This document shows positions 4,962 to 7,655 of a stretch of 7,655 bases of DNA, one piece after another. The notes under the pieces were generated by a model that saw only the letters and a list, made by a program, of their open reading frames with translations, did no database searches and was not told the DNA's origin. This DNA is from Clostridia bacterium (lineage in GTDB: Bacteria > Bacillota > Clostridia > Christensenellales > UBA1242). The stretch spans positions 1 through 7,655 of the forward strand of contig JAFYKO010000132.1 of the NCBI GenBank assembly GCA_017537515.1. The letters are read 5' to 3'. The stretch's first letter is position 1, and each line of letters begins with the position of its first letter. Made by a program: the position numbers and the translations under genes.

Positions 4962-6497
4962 TTAATTTTTATGTGCTTTTTTTCTTAAAAATTTTGCACT
5001 GACCTTCTCTTTTGCTTGCACAATCCAAATTTTAATGTTGATAAGGTCGAAAACTTGGCATAAAAGAAGGAAAAAGATGCTTCCGACAGTGCAAGATATT
5101 GCAAGGTTGAAAAATAGGGGCATAAAGTGAACAAGTATGCTTGACAAAAAACTGGTCAGGCTTGCAACCGGCAAACTGCATACTGCTATCCAAAAAATTG
5201 AGTTTCCTATCTTGATTTTTGGAGAAATGACTTTGTTTATCATACGGATGTTGAGGATGCTTGCGAGTGTCATACAAGCACCCATTCCCACAACTACTGA
5301 ATATATACCTATATACGCCGGCAAAAACCAGATTGAAAGTAGCATAAGAATCGCACCGACGATGTAGTTTTTCATTGATTTGACTTCGTATCCCAGGGCG
5401 TTTAGGATTGAAGAGGTGATTGAGGTTATGCCAAGGGGTATCATTATCCACGCGGAAAAGACAAGCATCTGACCGCTTTCGGCGTTGTCGAAAAAGAAGA
5501 GGCCGATATTCTCCCCTGCCCCCATATACAGCGGGACAAAGAAGCACGAAATGAAGAGGGTTATTAAAACGGAGGAGGTTATGCGGTTGGTGATATGCTC
5601 GTTGTTTTTTTGTGCAACAGCGGTTGACAAGTCCGGCACAAGGGCCATCCCCAGCGAACCGGTTAAGGCTGAAGGAATAAAGAGAAATGGCAGTGTCATA
5701 CCAAATGCAATACCGTACAAGGCCAAAGCCTCGCTTGTTGGCATTCCGCTTGCTACAAGCCTCATTGGGATTATGATTGCAATAATCGGTTGCACTAGGC
5801 TTGACGCAACACGTACAAAAGTGATAGGCGTGGAGGTTTTTATTAATTCTTTGGCATAGCCCTTTGGCTTTGAGAGTCTTCCTCCATACGCAAAAAACAA
5901 TATCGTAACAAACACTGCGGACAAAAAGCAAGCGATTGTGAGGGAAATACCAGCTGTAACCGCTCCGCCAAGCACAGTCAATACGCCACCAATCATAAGC
6001 ACGAACACGACAATTCTTACAACCTGTTCAAACAGTTCGACGATGCAGAGTCCAAAATAATTTGACCTACCCCAAAACCAGCCTCTAAAAGTTGAGTAAA
6101 TTGCATTAAATATTACTGCTGGAAGCATAAGAATCAGTATAAGTACGCACCTCTCGTCGGTGAAGATGTATTTTAAGAAGTTGTTTAAAAGAAGCACGAT
6201 AAGGCAAGTTATGCAAGCGATTATGACTGAGACAACAAGTGCTGTTGCCACCATCGAACGCTCTTCTTTTGCCTCGCCTTTGGAGTGCAGGCTTGCGGAA
6301 AGTTTGGAGATAATAAGGGGCATACCGCTTGCAACAAACGTGATAAGCACCATAAGAATTGAAAACGCCACTTGGTAAATGCCCAAAGCTTCTGCACCGA
6401 TTTCTCTTGACAGATAAATCTTAAAGAAAAAACCAAGCACCCTTGTGATGATTGTGAAAAAAGTTATTAACGCTACTGCCTTAAAAAGCGATTTCAT
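4962..6497 (-). CDS. SpoVB-like polysaccharide/lipid flippase (MOP superfamily)
   Basis: The 511-aa polytopic membrane protein, likely with about 14 helices, has the length and N-terminal signature of the SpoVB/MurJ-type branch of the MOP exporters: TRVLGFFFKIYLSREIGAEA, LGIYQVAF, then SGMPLIISKLSASL and STFRGWFWGRSNYF. These proteins move lipid-linked saccharides, such as peptidoglycan precursors, across the membrane; SpoVB acts in spore cortex formation in Bacillus, and vegetative paralogues are common. I therefore avoid calling it spoVB. The C-terminus is basic (KEKVSAKFLRKKAHKN). It is the first gene of the operon with DUF421 and DUF4363, and is divergent from the GNAT-like gene. The ATG at 6497 is the first Met that keeps the family N-terminus, but no ribosome-binding site precedes it. 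Confidence 0.9.
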   Translation of the reverse strand: MKSLFKAVALITFFTIITRVLGFFFKIYLSREIGAEALGIYQVAFSILMVLITFVASGMPLIISKLSASLHSKGEAKEERSMVATALVVSVIIACITCLIVLLLNNFLKYIFTDERCVLILILMLPAVIFNAIYSTFRGWFWGRSNYFGLCIVELFEQVVRIVVFVLMIGGVLTVLGGAVTAGISLTIACFLSAVFVTILFFAYGGRLSKPKGYAKELIKTSTPITFVRVASSLVQPIIAIIIPMRLVASGMPTSEALALYGIAFGMTLPFLFIPSALTGSLGMALVPDLSTAVAQKNNEHITNRITSSVLITLFISCFFVPLYMGAGENIGLFFFDNAESGQMLVFSAWIMIPLGITSITSSILNALGYEVKSMKNYIVGAILMLLSIWFLPAYIGIYSVVVGMGACMTLASILNIRMINKVISPKIKIGNSIFWIAVCSLPVASLTSFLSSILVHFMPLFFNLAISCTVGSIFFLLLCQVFDLINIKIWIVQAKEKVSAKFLRKKAHKN

Positions 6498-6525
6498 AGA
6501 GTAAATATATTGAATAATAAAAAAA

Positions 6526-6534
6526 TTTATACCA
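6526..6534 (-). promoter_or_regulatory. Possible extended -10 promoter for the flippase operon
   Basis: On the minus strand, TGGTATAAA (TG motif plus TATAAA, 5 of 6) lies about 30 nt before the ATG at 6497, predicting a leader of about 20 nt. No convincing -35 is seen 16-18 bp upstream. An alternative -10, TATATT (6504-6509), sits 6 nt before the ATG and would make the message leaderless, but also lacks a -35. Confidence 0.4.
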
Positions 6535-6570
6535 TATAAATATTTTGCGAAATTCGAGAGTTAACTGGCA

Positions 6571-6584
6571 AAATAAATTTATTT
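6571..6584. repeat. 14-bp AT palindrome in the divergent intergenic region
   Basis: AAATAAATTTATTT is a perfect palindrome between the flippase and GNAT-like genes. In DNA this AT-rich a chance palindrome of this size is possible. Its central position between two divergent promoters makes it a candidate binding site, but nothing else supports that. Confidence 0.3.
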
Positions 6585-6616
6585 GAATACAAAATATATA
6601 AATTCTGACATTTTCC

Positions 6617-6645
6617 TTGCTTTTTTTATTAAAAAATAGTAAAAT
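6617..6645 (+). promoter_or_regulatory. Possible promoter of the GNAT-like gene
   Basis: TTGCTT (6617-6622, weak -35) is followed after 17 bp by TAAAAT (6640-6645, 5 of 6). The usual start point, 7 nt after the -10, falls on the A of the ATG at 6652, predicting a leaderless transcript. A stronger -35-like CTGACA (6605-6610) lies upstream, but its best-placed -10 (TATTAA, 6627-6632) is poor. Confidence 0.45.
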
Positions 6646-6651
6646 AAAATT

Positions 6652-7655
6652 ATGATAGAAATAGTAGAAGTAAAAACAAAAAAACAACAAAAACTTTTTG
6701 TAGATTTTCCTACAAAGCTTTATGACGGTTGCCCGCAGTATGTGCATCCGCTCAGAATTGACGAATTAAACCTCTTCAATCGCAATAAAAACGCCTCTTA
6801 TGAAGATTGCGATGCGGTTTATTTTCTTGCCTACAAAGACGGGGAACTTGCTGGACGTATTGCGGTGATTATTCAAAAGCTTTACAACCAAAAAGTTGGC
6901 GAAAAGCGTGCACGTTTTTCAAGGTTTGATTCAATCAACGACCAAGAAGTTGCAAACGCACTTTTTGAGGCGGGTGAAAAATGGGCAAAAGAAAATGGAA
7001 TGGAGATTATTCACGGGCCATTGGGTTTCAACGACCTTGACCGAGAGGGCCTTTTGGTTGACGGCTTCGAGCATCTTGCAACCTTTGAAGAACAATACAA
7101 TTATGAGTATTATCAAACGCTTATTGAAAACTATGGGTTTGAAAAGGAGAAAGATTGGGTTGAGTTCAAGATATATCCGCCAAAAGAGATTGACCCTCGA
7201 GTTGCAAGGCTTTCTGAGGCGGTTTTAAAGAGGTATAAGCTTAAGCTTGCAGATACAAACGTTGCAAAAGGCAAGTTCATAAACCACTACAAGCAAGGTA
7301 TTTTTGAGGTTTTGGACCTTGCTTACAGGGATTTGCACGGGACAATTCCGTTTACGCCAAAGCTTAGGGACCAGATTATTTCGCAATTTAAGTTGTTTAT
7401 TAAGCTTAAATACATTGTTGTTCTTGTTGACGAAAACGACAGAGTTGTTGCGTTTGGGTTTGCGTTGCCTTCGATTGCTAGGGCTGTGCAAAAATCAAAA
7501 GGACGTCTTACGCCAAGGGGGATTTGGGGAATTATGCGTTCTGCGAGTAGGCTTGACATTGTGGATTTCGGGCTTGTGGGTGTGCTTCCTGAGTATCAAG
7601 GCAAGGGGCTTACTGCTGTCATACTCAAGCACATTATGCAGACTATGATTGAAGA
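6652..7655 (+). CDS. GNAT-fold N-acetyltransferase-like protein (3' end missing)
   Basis: The frame is open for 334 codons from ATG 6652 to the right edge. It matches a family of roughly 370-aa GNAT-like proteins (YghO-type) widespread in anaerobes and of unknown substrate. The N-terminal part has HPLRIDELNLFNRNKNASYE and YFLAYKDGELAGRIAVI (about residues 32-75). The middle has IHGPLGFNDLDREGLLVDGF (about 120-139), typical of this family. The C-terminal half carries a GNAT core: VVLVDENDRVVAFGFALP and then VDFGLVGVLPEYQGKGLTAV, where Q316-G-K-G319 is the acetyl-CoA pyrophosphate loop; the usual final Gly/Ala of that loop is Thr321. Likely an acyltransferase, acceptor unknown. No Shine-Dalgarno sequence precedes the ATG, which coincides with the predicted transcription start. 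Confidence 0.85.
   Translation, partial: MIEIVEVKTKKQQKLFVDFPTKLYDGCPQYVHPLRIDELNLFNRNKNASYEDCDAVYFLAYKDGELAGRIAVIIQKLYNQKVGEKRARFSRFDSINDQEVANALFEAGEKWAKENGMEIIHGPLGFNDLDREGLLVDGFEHLATFEEQYNYEYYQTLIENYGFEKEKDWVEFKIYPPKEIDPRVARLSEAVLKRYKLKLADTNVAKGKFINHYKQGIFEVLDLAYRDLHGTIPFTPKLRDQIISQFKLFIKLKYIVVLVDENDRVVAFGFALPSIARAVQKSKGRLTPRGIWGIMRSASRLDIVDFGLVGVLPEYQGKGLTAVILKHIMQTMIE

Noticed and set aside
5032..5931. 299-aa minus-strand open frame inside the flippase gene
   Set aside because: It is a frame-shifted shadow of a well-recognised membrane protein; the composition (many Cys, Arg, His) is unlike a real protein.

Overview
The window looks like chromosomal DNA from a low-GC, Gram-positive-type bacterium of the Clostridia (Bacillota), probably an uncultured gut lineage. 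The reasons are the very AT-rich intergenic DNA, the AGGAG ribosome-binding sites, TGA used as a stop, and the gene families present (a SpoVB-type flippase, DUF421 and DUF4363 proteins, HolA). No rRNA, tRNA, CRISPR array, insertion sequence or phage module is visible. The species cannot be named from the sequence.

Layout, left to right. (1) 1-319, minus: the start of an exported or membrane-anchored protein of unknown function, running off the left edge. (2) 406-627, plus: a small XRE-type repressor transcribed divergently from it. Two palindromes built on the half-site TTGTAA lie in the control region, one over the -10 of the divergent gene and one just before the repressor, so a self-contained switch is likely. 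(3) 628-804: no gene; a degenerate heptamer repeat patch and a bidirectional terminator. (4) 805-3421, minus: a tightly coupled operon holA > five-TM membrane protein > membrane-anchored M28 metallopeptidase, joined by GTGA and ATGA stop/start overlaps. (5) 3422-3835: a 414-bp gap holding the holA promoter, a terminator and, most strikingly, nine degenerate units of about 32 bp. Each unit is centred on TTCGACA or a variant; read on the minus strand this is TGTCGAA, the Spo0A-box consensus. (6) 3836-6497, minus: an apparent operon of SpoVB-like flippase > DUF421 (YetF-like) membrane protein > DUF4363 protein, ending at the terminator. (7) 6498-6651: a divergent promoter region. (8) 6652-7655, plus: a GNAT-fold acetyltransferase-like protein running off the right edge.

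The best candidate for something undescribed is the 3529-3804 array. It is a same-strand, helically phased series of Spo0A-box-like sequences between two operons, in a neighbourhood that contains relatives of a sporulation flippase and of spore-associated DUF421 proteins. The second is the XRE/exported-protein switch at 320-405. Several starts (6652, 6497, 4940, 406) have no Shine-Dalgarno sequence, and two of them sit 7-8 nt after a TAAAAT -10 hexamer, which suggests leaderless initiation.
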